From positions 1 to 64,000 of the forward strand of contig CAZGBJ010000009.1 of the NCBI GenBank assembly GCA_964523895.1: 64,000 nucleotides of DNA. The letters run 5' to 3'. The DNA comes from UBA7359 sp964523895 (GTDB lineage Bacteria > Pseudomonadota > Gammaproteobacteria > Eutrophobiales > Eutrophobiaceae). A program made the translations under genes and the position numbers. This document shows, piece after piece, positions 27,064-35,245 of the stretch. Every line of letters starts with the position of its first letter. The stretch's first letter is position 1. Below the pieces are notes generated by a model, which saw only the letters and a program-made list of their open reading frames with translations, made no database searches and was not told the DNA's origin.

Positions 27064-27519
27064 TCAATTGCTATATTCTTTTGCAAGATCTACTGCACGC
27101 TTCACCTGATTTGGAAATAGTTTATGTTCTTCTGTTAGAGTTTGCATTCTCCTCTCGGCATTCTTATTTCCATTTTTTAATGCCAGGTAAAACCACATAT
27201 AAGCTGTAACAAAGTCTTGTTTAACAGATTCACCGTTCTCATACATGCTGCCAAAATTATATTGCGCATCGGCAAATCCATTGATTGCTGCTTTTTCAAA
27301 CCATTGCCTGGATGTTTTTAAATTTCGTTTTACACCAAGTCCAAGATAATAATGAATACCGAGATAATTTTGTGCTTCTGGGTGCCCTTCTTCTGCTAAT
27401 AGCTGCCATTGTATTAGAGCACTCTCATAATCGCCTTGATCAAATAAAGTTTTTGGATCGCTTTCCTTGCTACAAGCAGCAAGCAGAATTACAAACAAAC
27501 ATAAGAATAATTTATTCAA
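27064..27519 (-). CDS. Sel1-repeat lipoprotein
   Basis: 151 residues. The signal peptide ends in a lipobox (LLAAC), so it is probably lipid-anchored. Two or more Sel1 repeats follow (GHPEAQNYLGIHYYLGLGVK; GFADAQYNFGSMYENGESVK). Sel1 repeats mediate protein contacts. First gene beyond the metal island, 17 bases after the MscS gene on the same strand. Confidence 0.85.
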   Translation of the reverse strand: MNKLFLCLFVILLAACSKESDPKTLFDQGDYESALIQWQLLAEEGHPEAQNYLGIHYYLGLGVKRNLKTSRQWFEKAAINGFADAQYNFGSMYENGESVKQDFVTAYMWFYLALKNGNKNAERRMQTLTEEHKLFPNQVKRAVDLAKEYSN

Positions 27520-27536
27520 ACCATTCCATAATTCGC

Positions 27537-28361
27537 TTAATTATTATCTTCCACACAAATTGTTTGCCTTGGGTAAGCAAGAGAGATATTTGCATCTTGT
27601 AAAGACATATGAATAGATTTATTCACATCATATTTTATTTCAAAATATTTGTTCGTAGGCACCCAATATCGAAAACCAATTTCAATTCCATAACTTGAAA
27701 ATTGTTCTATACCAACCTGGGCTTGAGGTTCTGAGACAACACCAGTATTTTTAGTTAACTGTTCAAGAATAATCTTAATAGCCGCATCAGGATTTTCATT
27801 AAAATCAATTGTCAATGTTTGTTCGACAATTAAATTTGCAGAAGAATTATAAATTATTTCACCAATAATCTGGTTATTAGGAATAGTAATCTGTTCGCCA
27901 TCTTCATTGCTTAATAAGGTATAAGCCAATTTAATTTCTTCAACAATACCAACAACACCACTAATACGAATAGTATCTCCAACGACAAATGGACGCGTGA
28001 GAATAATAGTTAACCCGGAACCATAATTTGAAATGGGCCCCTGTAATGCCAAAGTGCTACCAAAAACAACGGCACCTAATGCCGCTATAAAAGGTGCGAT
28101 ACTAATTCCAAATTTTCCTAACGCGATGATAAAGACAAAAGCAAGAACCGTTGTCTTTGCAAGACCTGCAAAGAATTTTGCAAGCGTGATATCAAGATTA
28201 AAACGAGCGCATAGCTTTAATACCAGAGATGCAATCCAGCGGGATATCTGCCAACCAATAATCAGGATGACAAGTGCAGCAAAAAATTGAAATCCGTAAT
28301 TAACCGCAATTTCACTAGCCATGTCAGCGGCTTTCTCAAGCGTTTTAAGTTCGTCTTCCAT
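27537..28361 (-). CDS. mscS: Small-conductance mechanosensitive channel (MscS family)
   Basis: About 274 residues, the size of E. coli MscS. Three N-terminal helices; the pore helix region GKFGISIAPFIAALGAVVFG is Ala/Gly-rich as in MscS, followed by LQGPISNYGSGLTI and the beta domain (PFVVGDTIRISGVVGIVEEI). I chose the ATG at 28359-28361, which has GGAG close ahead; a TTG four codons upstream is the alternative. Acts as an osmotic safety valve in the inner membrane. Confidence 0.92.
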   Translation of the reverse strand: MEDELKTLEKAADMASEIAVNYGFQFFAALVILIIGWQISRWIASLVLKLCARFNLDITLAKFFAGLAKTTVLAFVFIIALGKFGISIAPFIAALGAVVFGSTLALQGPISNYGSGLTIILTRPFVVGDTIRISGVVGIVEEIKLAYTLLSNEDGEQITIPNNQIIGEIIYNSSANLIVEQTLTIDFNENPDAAIKIILEQLTKNTGVVSEPQAQVGIEQFSSYGIEIGFRYWVPTNKYFEIKYDVNKSIHMSLQDANISLAYPRQTICVEDNN

Positions 28362-28389
28362 ACTTCTCTCCAACGCTAAATGTCATGTT

Positions 28390-29385
28390 CTAGAATATCA
28401 GTATTGACGAACTTTTAAAGCTAATCCACACATCACAGCCAATAGATAAGTGCAATTTTTCCAGCGCTTTATGGGTAATGGTGGATTGAATTTGTTCGCC
28501 AACATTAATACCAAGCTTGATATGTCCATTTTCTTCATTCATTCCGGTGATTTTTCCAGAAAAACTATTTTGCATACTGGAATCTAGTTTCTCCTTCGAT
28601 ACGACAATCTGTTTTGGGTCTATCGCAATATGTTCTGCCTGATCTATACCTTCAGGAATACTTATTAATAACTTACCTGTATTAAATGTATTGTCTTTCG
28701 AATCAAGATTACCATTAAAAAGATTAATCAAATGCGCTTCAAATACTTTACCTCTAACAACACTATAAATATCGTCTGCCAAACATTGTGCCTGTATCTG
28801 GTTGTGTGTTGTAAAAATGACTGTTTTATTCATTTCTCTGTTTAATGTAAGAATGATTTGTTCTATATCTCGAATTGATTTTTTATCAAGATGAGTAAAC
28901 GGTTCGTCCAATATCAAAACTTCAGGTTGCAAAACAAGCACCTGAGCTATGGCCACTTTTTGTGCTTCGCCACCAGACAATGAACGTGATGATCGTTCAG
29001 ATAGTTCATTAATATCCAGCAACTTCATTATTTCAAAAACTTTCTTAGTTCGTATTTCTTTATCTATATGTTTTAATTTCAAACCAAGTTCAATATTCTT
29101 AAAAACCGTGCCCCTCAATAGATAGGGGTTTTGCTGAATATAACCTACCGTTTTTTTGAACCTTGCTATGTTTGTCTTGTTTAACTCTTGGCCCTCATAC
29201 ATAAGAGTTCCATCATGAGGTAATTCCAGGAATGAAAGAATATTTAGTAAGCTGGTTTTACCTGATCCATTCGGACCAACAATAGCTATTATATTCGAGC
29301 TTTTTATCTCAATATTAATATCGGACAGGCTAAAATCCGCAGCATAATTAAATGTAATGTTTTTTAATTGATACAAATTCGTCAT
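28390..29385 (-). CDS. tupC: Tungstate/molybdate-type ABC transporter ATPase
   Basis: 331 residues. Walker A GPNGSGKTS, Q-loop QQNPYL, signature LSGGEAQKVA, Walker B VLILDEPFT and a switch His are all present. After about residue 230 comes a TOBE/MOP-like oxyanion-sensing domain. Overlaps the 3' end of the fused binding-protein/permease gene by 4 bases. Energises uptake of tungstate, or possibly molybdate. Confidence 0.88.
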   Translation of the reverse strand: MTNLYQLKNITFNYAADFSLSDINIEIKSSNIIAIVGPNGSGKTSLLNILSFLELPHDGTLMYEGQELNKTNIARFKKTVGYIQQNPYLLRGTVFKNIELGLKLKHIDKEIRTKKVFEIMKLLDINELSERSSRSLSGGEAQKVAIAQVLVLQPEVLILDEPFTHLDKKSIRDIEQIILTLNREMNKTVIFTTHNQIQAQCLADDIYSVVRGKVFEAHLINLFNGNLDSKDNTFNTGKLLISIPEGIDQAEHIAIDPKQIVVSKEKLDSSMQNSFSGKITGMNEENGHIKLGINVGEQIQSTITHKALEKLHLSIGCDVWISFKSSSILIF

Positions 29386-30920
29386 TTTATTTTCAACTGA
29401 AATTGTTGAAGCAACGTATTAATAATAAAGGCAACCAGCAACAACATAAAACCGAGCGCCAATGCAAATTCAAATTCGCCCTTGCTTGTTTCCAATGCAA
29501 TTGCCGTTGTCATTGTGCGTGTATAGCCATCAATATTGCCACCTAACATCATGGCAATACCCACTTCACCAATTGCTCTGCCAAAGCCAGTGACGACAGC
29601 AGCAATTAAGGCAAACCGAACCTCGCTCATATAAAGAATGCTACGTTGAAAATTATTCGCTCCCAGAGAAGAACAGGTTTTAGCTAATCTAGGATCAGCA
29701 CTATTGACTGCAGCTATACATAGGTTCCATATAATAGGAGTAATCAGAACGCATTGACCAATAACCATTGCCGTAGGTGTATACAACAGCCCTAGTCCAC
29801 CAAACAAGCCCTGGCGATTTAACATGCCATATAATAATAAACCGACAACTACCGTGGGCAATGCCATTAAGGTGTTCAAGCAAGTTAATAAAAAGTTTTT
29901 TCCGGCGAAATTATTTAATGCGACTACAACACCAAATGGAAGACTAAATAAAACTGCGATTAATACGGCAATTAAAGAAACTTTTAACGATGTCCAGACA
30001 ACATAGAATAAAGATCGATCAAAATTAATAATCAGATTAAAAGAAGAAACGACCGCATCCAGAAAAAAACTTTTCTTTACATCCTCTGATTTTTTTTCTT
30101 GAACTATTCTCCCTGCCAGGGACTCAGGATAAAATAATTGTTCATTATGAAATTTATAATCAGCAATTATTTTTTGTGCTTTATCACCAGTAATAAAAGC
30201 AATGTATTTTTCCGCAAGTGAATGATTAACGTGAACATGTTTTTCCGGATTAATTGCAATAACATGATAAGGATTATATAAAAATGAATCTCCCTGATAA
30301 TATACATCCAGATTGAGTCGCTCTTTAAAGGCCAGATAGGTTCCGCGATCAGTTAAAGTATATGCTTGTCGTTCATTTGCTAACAATAAAACTGATCCCA
30401 TTCCCGTTCCGGCTTGTATATACCAGTCACCTTCAGGGAGAAGGTTATTTTCTTTCCATATTGCCAATTCTTTTTTATGTGTTCCTGAATCGTCTCCCCT
30501 TGAAATAAATTTTTGACCGGAAATAAATAAATTATTAAATGCTTCTGATAGTGAATTGGCATTCTTTACCTCTGCTGGATCGTCAACTGGACCAAGCAGA
30601 ACAAAATCATTATGCATAACTGGATATCGCTTTAAGCCGTAACCAGAATTGATAAATTGTTTTTCATCTTCAGGCGCATGCGTTAGTAACACATCAACAT
30701 CGCCTTGTTCGCCCAAACGTAAGGCTTGTCCAGAACCCACAGTAATAACATTAATTTTTACATTTTGTTCATTTTCAAAAACAGGATTTAGAACAGCCAT
30801 CAAACCTGAATTTTCTGTCGTTGTTGTAATAGCGAGACGCAAGGCCTCCATCTCTGCATTTACCGAGGGGCATAAGAAACACAAAACCAATGTCATGTAG
30901 AATCTTTTATATCTCTGCAT
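29382..30920 (-). CDS. Fused TupA-TupB: oxyanion-binding protein plus permease
   Basis: 512 residues combining two proteins that are usually separate. Residues 1 to about 275 are a periplasmic binding protein with signal peptide and the TupA-type motif LAITTTTENSGL, with VGSGQALRLGEQGDVDVLL. Residues about 290-512 are an ABC permease with several helices and the EAA-loop sequence AVVTGFGRAIGEVGIAMMLG. The ATPase gene follows. The fusion would tether the receptor to its own channel. No internal stop or frameshift is seen, and the linker is continuous in frame. Tungstate is the likely substrate from the TTTTENSGL motif. Confidence 0.85.
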   Translation of the reverse strand: MQRYKRFYMTLVLCFLCPSVNAEMEALRLAITTTTENSGLMAVLNPVFENEQNVKINVITVGSGQALRLGEQGDVDVLLTHAPEDEKQFINSGYGLKRYPVMHNDFVLLGPVDDPAEVKNANSLSEAFNNLFISGQKFISRGDDSGTHKKELAIWKENNLLPEGDWYIQAGTGMGSVLLLANERQAYTLTDRGTYLAFKERLNLDVYYQGDSFLYNPYHVIAINPEKHVHVNHSLAEKYIAFITGDKAQKIIADYKFHNEQLFYPESLAGRIVQEKKSEDVKKSFFLDAVVSSFNLIINFDRSLFYVVWTSLKVSLIAVLIAVLFSLPFGVVVALNNFAGKNFLLTCLNTLMALPTVVVGLLLYGMLNRQGLFGGLGLLYTPTAMVIGQCVLITPIIWNLCIAAVNSADPRLAKTCSSLGANNFQRSILYMSEVRFALIAAVVTGFGRAIGEVGIAMMLGGNIDGYTRTMTTAIALETSKGEFEFALALGFMLLLVAFIINTLLQQFQLKIK

Positions 30921-30937
30921 AGTTTTAATGTCACTGC

Positions 30938-30965
30938 TTGACTTAAGTTATAGAGCAATTATGCT
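30938..30965 (+). promoter_or_regulatory. Sigma-70-type promoter for the 30995 gene
   Basis: TTGACT (30938-30943) and TATGCT (30960-30965) spaced by 16 bases, 29 bases ahead of the ATG at 30995. Confidence 0.45.
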
Positions 30966-30994
30966 TTGGATAAGTATGAAACGGCCACACCTAA

Positions 30995-31444
30995 ATGAAA
31001 ATTGAATTTGAAACAGATATTAACGGCTATCAAGAAGCACGACAATTTAAATTACTTGTTGATTACATTCTGAAAAATGATGAACTGGATCAATCATTAA
31101 GTTCCCTTGCCTCTTCGTTACAAGCACAGTTACAGGAATTCTTATCAAACCCGGAGTTTGCTGATTTTACTGATGGTGGCTCAGATACTCTTTTTACAGC
31201 CAGCCATGATGAATCTGACAGTAACAAAATCGTAAAATTATTTCGCAACCTGTTTGGCCCAAGTAAACGTGAAGTCGAATTGAGTAAACAACGCCAGGAA
31301 CTCATTGCTCGAGCTGAACACGCTGAAATATCTGCATTTGAGGCCTTGGCAGAGACTGCAGAAGTTGGACGGGAACGCGACCAACTCAGGGAGAAACTAA
31401 AACAAATTGAAGCTGAACTGACAAAAGCCAGAGAAAACAGCTAA
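30995..31444 (+). CDS. Hypothetical protein with C-terminal coiled coil
   Basis: 149 residues, soluble, not recognised. Residues about 88-149 are a charged heptad-like helix (SKREVELSKQRQELIARAEH onward), likely a coiled coil. The N-terminal half is acidic. Divergent from the tungstate transporter and 96 bases before miaB; the gap contains two weak hairpins (31446-31457 and 31478-31491). Confidence 0.7.
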   Translation: MKIEFETDINGYQEARQFKLLVDYILKNDELDQSLSSLASSLQAQLQEFLSNPEFADFTDGGSDTLFTASHDESDSNKIVKLFRNLFGPSKREVELSKQRQELIARAEHAEISAFEALAETAEVGRERDQLREKLKQIEAELTKARENS

Positions 31445-31540
31445 TCGGCGTCAAAGCCACGTTTTTTCTCATTTTTGGCTGGAAATCAGCCTGCATTACA
31501 TGTAATTTAACCCCCCTTTTTTCACTATCAACATATTTTA

Positions 31541-32896
31541 ATGAGTAAAAAGCTTTTCATTACTACGCAAGGCTGCCAAATGAATGAATATGATTCAGCC
31601 AGAATGCTGGATACTCTTCAAGCTGCGCATAATATGACTGTGACCAAAGATGCCGCCGAAGCCGATTTAATTTTGTTGAATACTTGCTCAATTAGAGAAA
31701 AAGCTCAGGAAAAGGTATTTTCTCAACTTGGTCGCTGGCGAACTCTTAAAAAAGCCAATCCTGAATTGGTTATAGGCGTTGGCGGTTGTGTTGCCAGTCA
31801 GGAAGGTCCGGCGATTCTCGAGCGCGCTCCTTTTGTTGATATTGTCTTCGGACCTCAAACATTGCATCGGCTTCCTGAGATGTATAGCGATATTGTTCAA
31901 AATCGAAAATCGATAGTTGATATCTCATTTCCTGAAATTGAAAAATTTGACCACCTTCCCAGCCCGAAAGCAGATGGACCAAGCGCCTTTGTTTCTATTA
32001 TGGAAGGTTGCAGTAAATATTGTAGTTTTTGTGTTGTGCCTTATACCCGTGGCGAAGAAGTCAGCCGACCTTTCGATGATGTTATAACTGAAGTCGTTGA
32101 ACTTGCCGAACAAGGTGTACGTGAAGTTAATTTATTGGGACAAAATGTAAATGCTTATCGTGGTGTAATGCATGATGGACATATTGCTGACCTTGCCTTA
32201 TTAATTGAATATGTTGCTGCAGTTGAGGGTATTGACCGTATCCGCTTTACGACATCACATCCACTGGAATTCTCGGATAGTTTGATTGAAGTTTATGGGC
32301 GCGTGCCTGAACTTGTCAGCCATTTACATTTACCGGTACAAAGTGGTTCGGATCGCATTCTGGCATTAATGAAACGTGGTCACACTCGTCTTGAATATAA
32401 AAGTAAAATTAAACGCTTACGTGCGATAAGACCAAACCTGAGCATGTCTTCTGATTTTATTATCGGTTTCCCCGGTGAAACTGATAAAGATTTCGAAGAC
32501 ACAATGAATCTAATTAGTGATATTGGTTTTGATAATTCTTTTAGTTTTATTTATAGCCAACGTCCGGGGACACCTGCTTCTAATCTCCCGGATGACATAC
32601 CAGTGCAAACCAAGAAAGAACGTCTGTCAATTTTACAAACTCGTATAAGCCAGAAAGCGGCGGAATTCAGCGCTGCGATGGTTGGCTCAATACAGACTAT
32701 ACTTGTAGAAGGACAGTCGAAGAAAGATCCGGATGCACTACGCGGAAGAACAGAAAACAATCGCGTTGTAAATTTTAAAGGGCCTAAAGATTTGATAGGT
32801 AATTTTATTGATATTGAAATTACAGAAGCATTACCAAATTCTCTACGTGGGATATTACCAGAATCAATGGATCTGGATCAGGCCGCTAATCTCTAA
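31541..32896 (+). CDS. miaB: tRNA-2-methylthio-N6-isopentenyladenosine synthase MiaB
   Basis: 451 residues. Radical-SAM methylthiotransferase acting on i6A37 of tRNA. N-terminal domain cysteines are in TTQGCQMNEYDS, LNTCSIREKA and GVGGCVASQEG (auxiliary 4Fe-4S cluster). The radical-SAM motif is CSKYCSFCVVPYTRG. A C-terminal TRAM region (TILVEGQSKKDP onward) is present. It starts the conserved gammaproteobacterial run miaB - ybeZ - ybeY - corC - lnt. Confidence 0.97.
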   Translation: MSKKLFITTQGCQMNEYDSARMLDTLQAAHNMTVTKDAAEADLILLNTCSIREKAQEKVFSQLGRWRTLKKANPELVIGVGGCVASQEGPAILERAPFVDIVFGPQTLHRLPEMYSDIVQNRKSIVDISFPEIEKFDHLPSPKADGPSAFVSIMEGCSKYCSFCVVPYTRGEEVSRPFDDVITEVVELAEQGVREVNLLGQNVNAYRGVMHDGHIADLALLIEYVAAVEGIDRIRFTTSHPLEFSDSLIEVYGRVPELVSHLHLPVQSGSDRILALMKRGHTRLEYKSKIKRLRAIRPNLSMSSDFIIGFPGETDKDFEDTMNLISDIGFDNSFSFIYSQRPGTPASNLPDDIPVQTKKERLSILQTRISQKAAEFSAAMVGSIQTILVEGQSKKDPDALRGRTENNRVVNFKGPKDLIGNFIDIEITEALPNSLRGILPESMDLDQAANL

Positions 32897-32916
32897 TTCA
32901 TTTATTCTAGACAACT

Positions 32917-33882
32917 ATTAACGCTACAACTTCAAACGATTTATTACTCGAGCCGGCTGATAATCAGCGCTTGTCAAACTTGTGTGGTCCATTGGATAAA
33001 CACTTACGACAAGTTGAACGTTACATTGGCGTAGAAATTAATAATCGAGGAAATAATTTTCATGTTAGTGGCGATTTAAAATCAATCGAACTTACTGAAA
33101 CCATTTTAAAAGAAATGTATGCGTCGACAGAGGTTGAACTACTTTCTACAGAACGCGTGCATCTTTATTTACAAAGTATCAATGTTGAAGATGAGCTGGA
33201 AGATGATATTGCCGATGAAGTGTCGATAAAAACCAAACGCGGCATTATTCGTGGCCGTACACCCAATCAGAAAAAGTATCTGACAAACATAAAAACACAC
33301 GATGTTAATTTTGGTATTGGTCCTGCTGGCACAGGCAAAACTTATCTTGCTGTTGCGTGTGCAGTAGCCGCTATGGAACAGGATCGTGCTCGTAGACTGG
33401 TTCTGGTAAGACCGGCTGTTGAAGCAGGTGAAAAACTGGGGTTTCTACCGGGGGATATGGTACAAAAAGTCGACCCTTATTTACGACCACTATATGATGC
33501 ATTATATGAAATGTTGGGTTTTGAAAAAGTTTCAAAATTAATTGAACGTAATGTTATTGAAGTTGCACCGCTGGCATTTATGCGCGGCAGAACATTAAAT
33601 GAAGCATTCATTATTCTTGATGAAGCACAAAATACAACTATCGAACAAATGAAAATGTTTCTAACACGCATTGGATTTAACTCTACTGCCATTGTTACTG
33701 GAGATATTACTCAAATTGACCTGCCTTCGAACAAACTGTCTGGTCTACGACATGTTATCGACATATTAAGTGAAGAAACTGAAATCAGTTTCACTTTTTT
33801 TAAATCCAAAGATGTTGTCCGGCACCCATTAGTGGCACGCATCCTGAATGCTTATGAGAAACATGAGCAGGATTCATCTTGA
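32917..33882 (+). CDS. ybeZ: PhoH-like ATPase YbeZ, non-standard start
   Basis: PhoH-family NTPase with Walker A GPAGTGKTYLA, RPAVEAGEKLGFLPGD, MRGRTLNEAFIILDEAQN and ITQIDLP. Works with YbeY in rRNA processing. The family N-terminus LEPADNxRL is encoded in frame just upstream of TTG 32971 (LLLEPADNQRLSNLCGP). Between the in-frame TAG at 32908-32910 and that TTG there is no ATG, GTG or TTG. The first plausible initiator is ATT at 32917-32919, giving INATTSND where E. coli has MNIDTREI. I give that start; TTG 32971 would delete the conserved segment. No clear ribosome binding site precedes either. Confidence 0.9.
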   Translation: MNATTSNDLLLEPADNQRLSNLCGPLDKHLRQVERYIGVEINNRGNNFHVSGDLKSIELTETILKEMYASTEVELLSTERVHLYLQSINVEDELEDDIADEVSIKTKRGIIRGRTPNQKKYLTNIKTHDVNFGIGPAGTGKTYLAVACAVAAMEQDRARRLVLVRPAVEAGEKLGFLPGDMVQKVDPYLRPLYDALYEMLGFEKVSKLIERNVIEVAPLAFMRGRTLNEAFIILDEAQNTTIEQMKMFLTRIGFNSTAIVTGDITQIDLPSNKLSGLRHVIDILSEETEISFTFFKSKDVVRHPLVARILNAYEKHEQDSS

Positions 33883-34345
33883 TATTGAGATGAATATGAA
33901 CATACAAAATGTTTCGAAATGTAAATATCTACCTGAAAATGAACTGATTATTAAATGGGCGGAGCAAGCATTGGATGAACAACATAAGGAAGCCGAGATC
34001 ACTCTCAGGGTTGTTGATATAGATGAAGGGAAAAAACTTAATAATGAATGGCGGAAAAAAAATTCAGCAACAAATGTATTGTCTTTCCCTGTTGGTGAGA
34101 TAATTAAACAGGCACCAAATTTATTAGGTGATATTGTTATTTGTGCGCCAATTGTTGAGCTAGAGGCAAAAGAACAAGAGAAAGAGTTTGAAGCACATTG
34201 GGCACATTTAATTATTCATGGCATCTTACATTTACAGGGATATGAACATGAATCTGATGAAGAAGCCAATATTATGGAAAAAAAAGAAATTCATATCTTA
34301 AAAAAAATAGGCTATACAAATCCGTATGAAACAGAGTCGACATAA
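33863..34345 (+). CDS. ybeY: Endoribonuclease YbeY
   Basis: About 160 residues. Zinc-dependent single-strand endoribonuclease for rRNA maturation. The zinc motif is HGILHLQGYEHESDEEA, here with GYEH where GYDH is usual; TNVLSFP and LLGDIVIC are typical. I chose ATG 33863 (MSRIHLDIE, aligning with E. coli MSQVILDLQ); it overlaps the ybeZ end by 20 bases. The next gene's ATG overlaps its stop (TAATG). Confidence 0.95.
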   Translation: MSRIHLDIEMNMNIQNVSKCKYLPENELIIKWAEQALDEQHKEAEITLRVVDIDEGKKLNNEWRKKNSATNVLSFPVGEIIKQAPNLLGDIVICAPIVELEAKEQEKEFEAHWAHLIIHGILHLQGYEHESDEEANIMEKKEIHILKKIGYTNPYETEST

Positions 34346-35214
34346 TGACTGAAGATAAAAAAATCAACTATGGAAAATGGTTAAAACGCTTCGCCCGTTT
34401 ATTCTCTCGCGAGCCTGAAGACCGTGATGCCTTGATTGAAATATTAAGAAATTCTGAACATCGAAATCTACTGGATCCTGATGCCTTGCTAATGATTGAA
34501 GGCGCATTACATGTTTCGGAAATACAAGTACGAGACATCATGATTCCGCGTGTACAAATGATTGTAATCGAAAACAATGCTGAACCGGAAGATATACTTT
34601 CCGTCGTAGTTGAATCCGGCCATTCACGTTTCCCTGTTGTTGGTGAATCCAACGATGAAATCGTTGGTATTTTGTTAGCCAAAGATTTATTACATTATTA
34701 CGCAGATTCTGAAAAAGAGTTTGACATCAAGGATCTCATGCGCGCGACTGTTTTTATTCCCGAAAGTAAACGGCTTAATGTATTACTAAGAGAATTTCGT
34801 ACCAGTCGTAACCACATGGCAATAGTCATAGATGAATATACCGGTGTTGCCGGCCTGGTTACGATTGAAGATGTTATTGAAGAAATTATTGGTGAGATTG
34901 AGGATGAACACGACCTTGAAGAAGATGAAATCAATATCAACTCTCATGATAATGATCGTTATACAATTAAAGCATTAACACCTATCGATGAATTTAATGA
35001 ATACTTTGGTATAGATATTGATGACGATGAATACGACACTGTTGGTGGTTTAGTCATCAATGCTTTTGGGCATTTACCCAAACGCGGAGAATGTATCGAT
35101 CATAAAGGCTTTAATATGAAAGTAATACGCGCAGACAAACGACGTGTACACCAGGTACTCTTTACGCGTATTGACGAAGAGCAAGCGACTGAAGAAATAA
35201 CTGAAGAAGAATAA
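34345..35214 (+). CDS. corC: CorC/YbeX CBS-domain protein
   Basis: 289 residues. A pair of CBS domains (IMIPRVQMIVI; FRTSRNHMAIVIDEYTGVAG) and a C-terminal CorC_HlyC domain (YDTVGGLVINAFGHLPKRGE). Associated with Mg2+/Co2+ efflux and ribosome function. No membrane domain, as usual for CorC. Coupled to ybeY and 31 bases ahead of lnt. Confidence 0.94.
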   Translation: MTEDKKINYGKWLKRFARLFSREPEDRDALIEILRNSEHRNLLDPDALLMIEGALHVSEIQVRDIMIPRVQMIVIENNAEPEDILSVVVESGHSRFPVVGESNDEIVGILLAKDLLHYYADSEKEFDIKDLMRATVFIPESKRLNVLLREFRTSRNHMAIVIDEYTGVAGLVTIEDVIEEIIGEIEDEHDLEEDEININSHDNDRYTIKALTPIDEFNEYFGIDIDDDEYDTVGGLVINAFGHLPKRGECIDHKGFNMKVIRADKRRVHQVLFTRIDEEQATEEITEEE

Positions 35215-35245
35215 AGCTCCTATCCTCTAATCGTAACCTTGCCTA

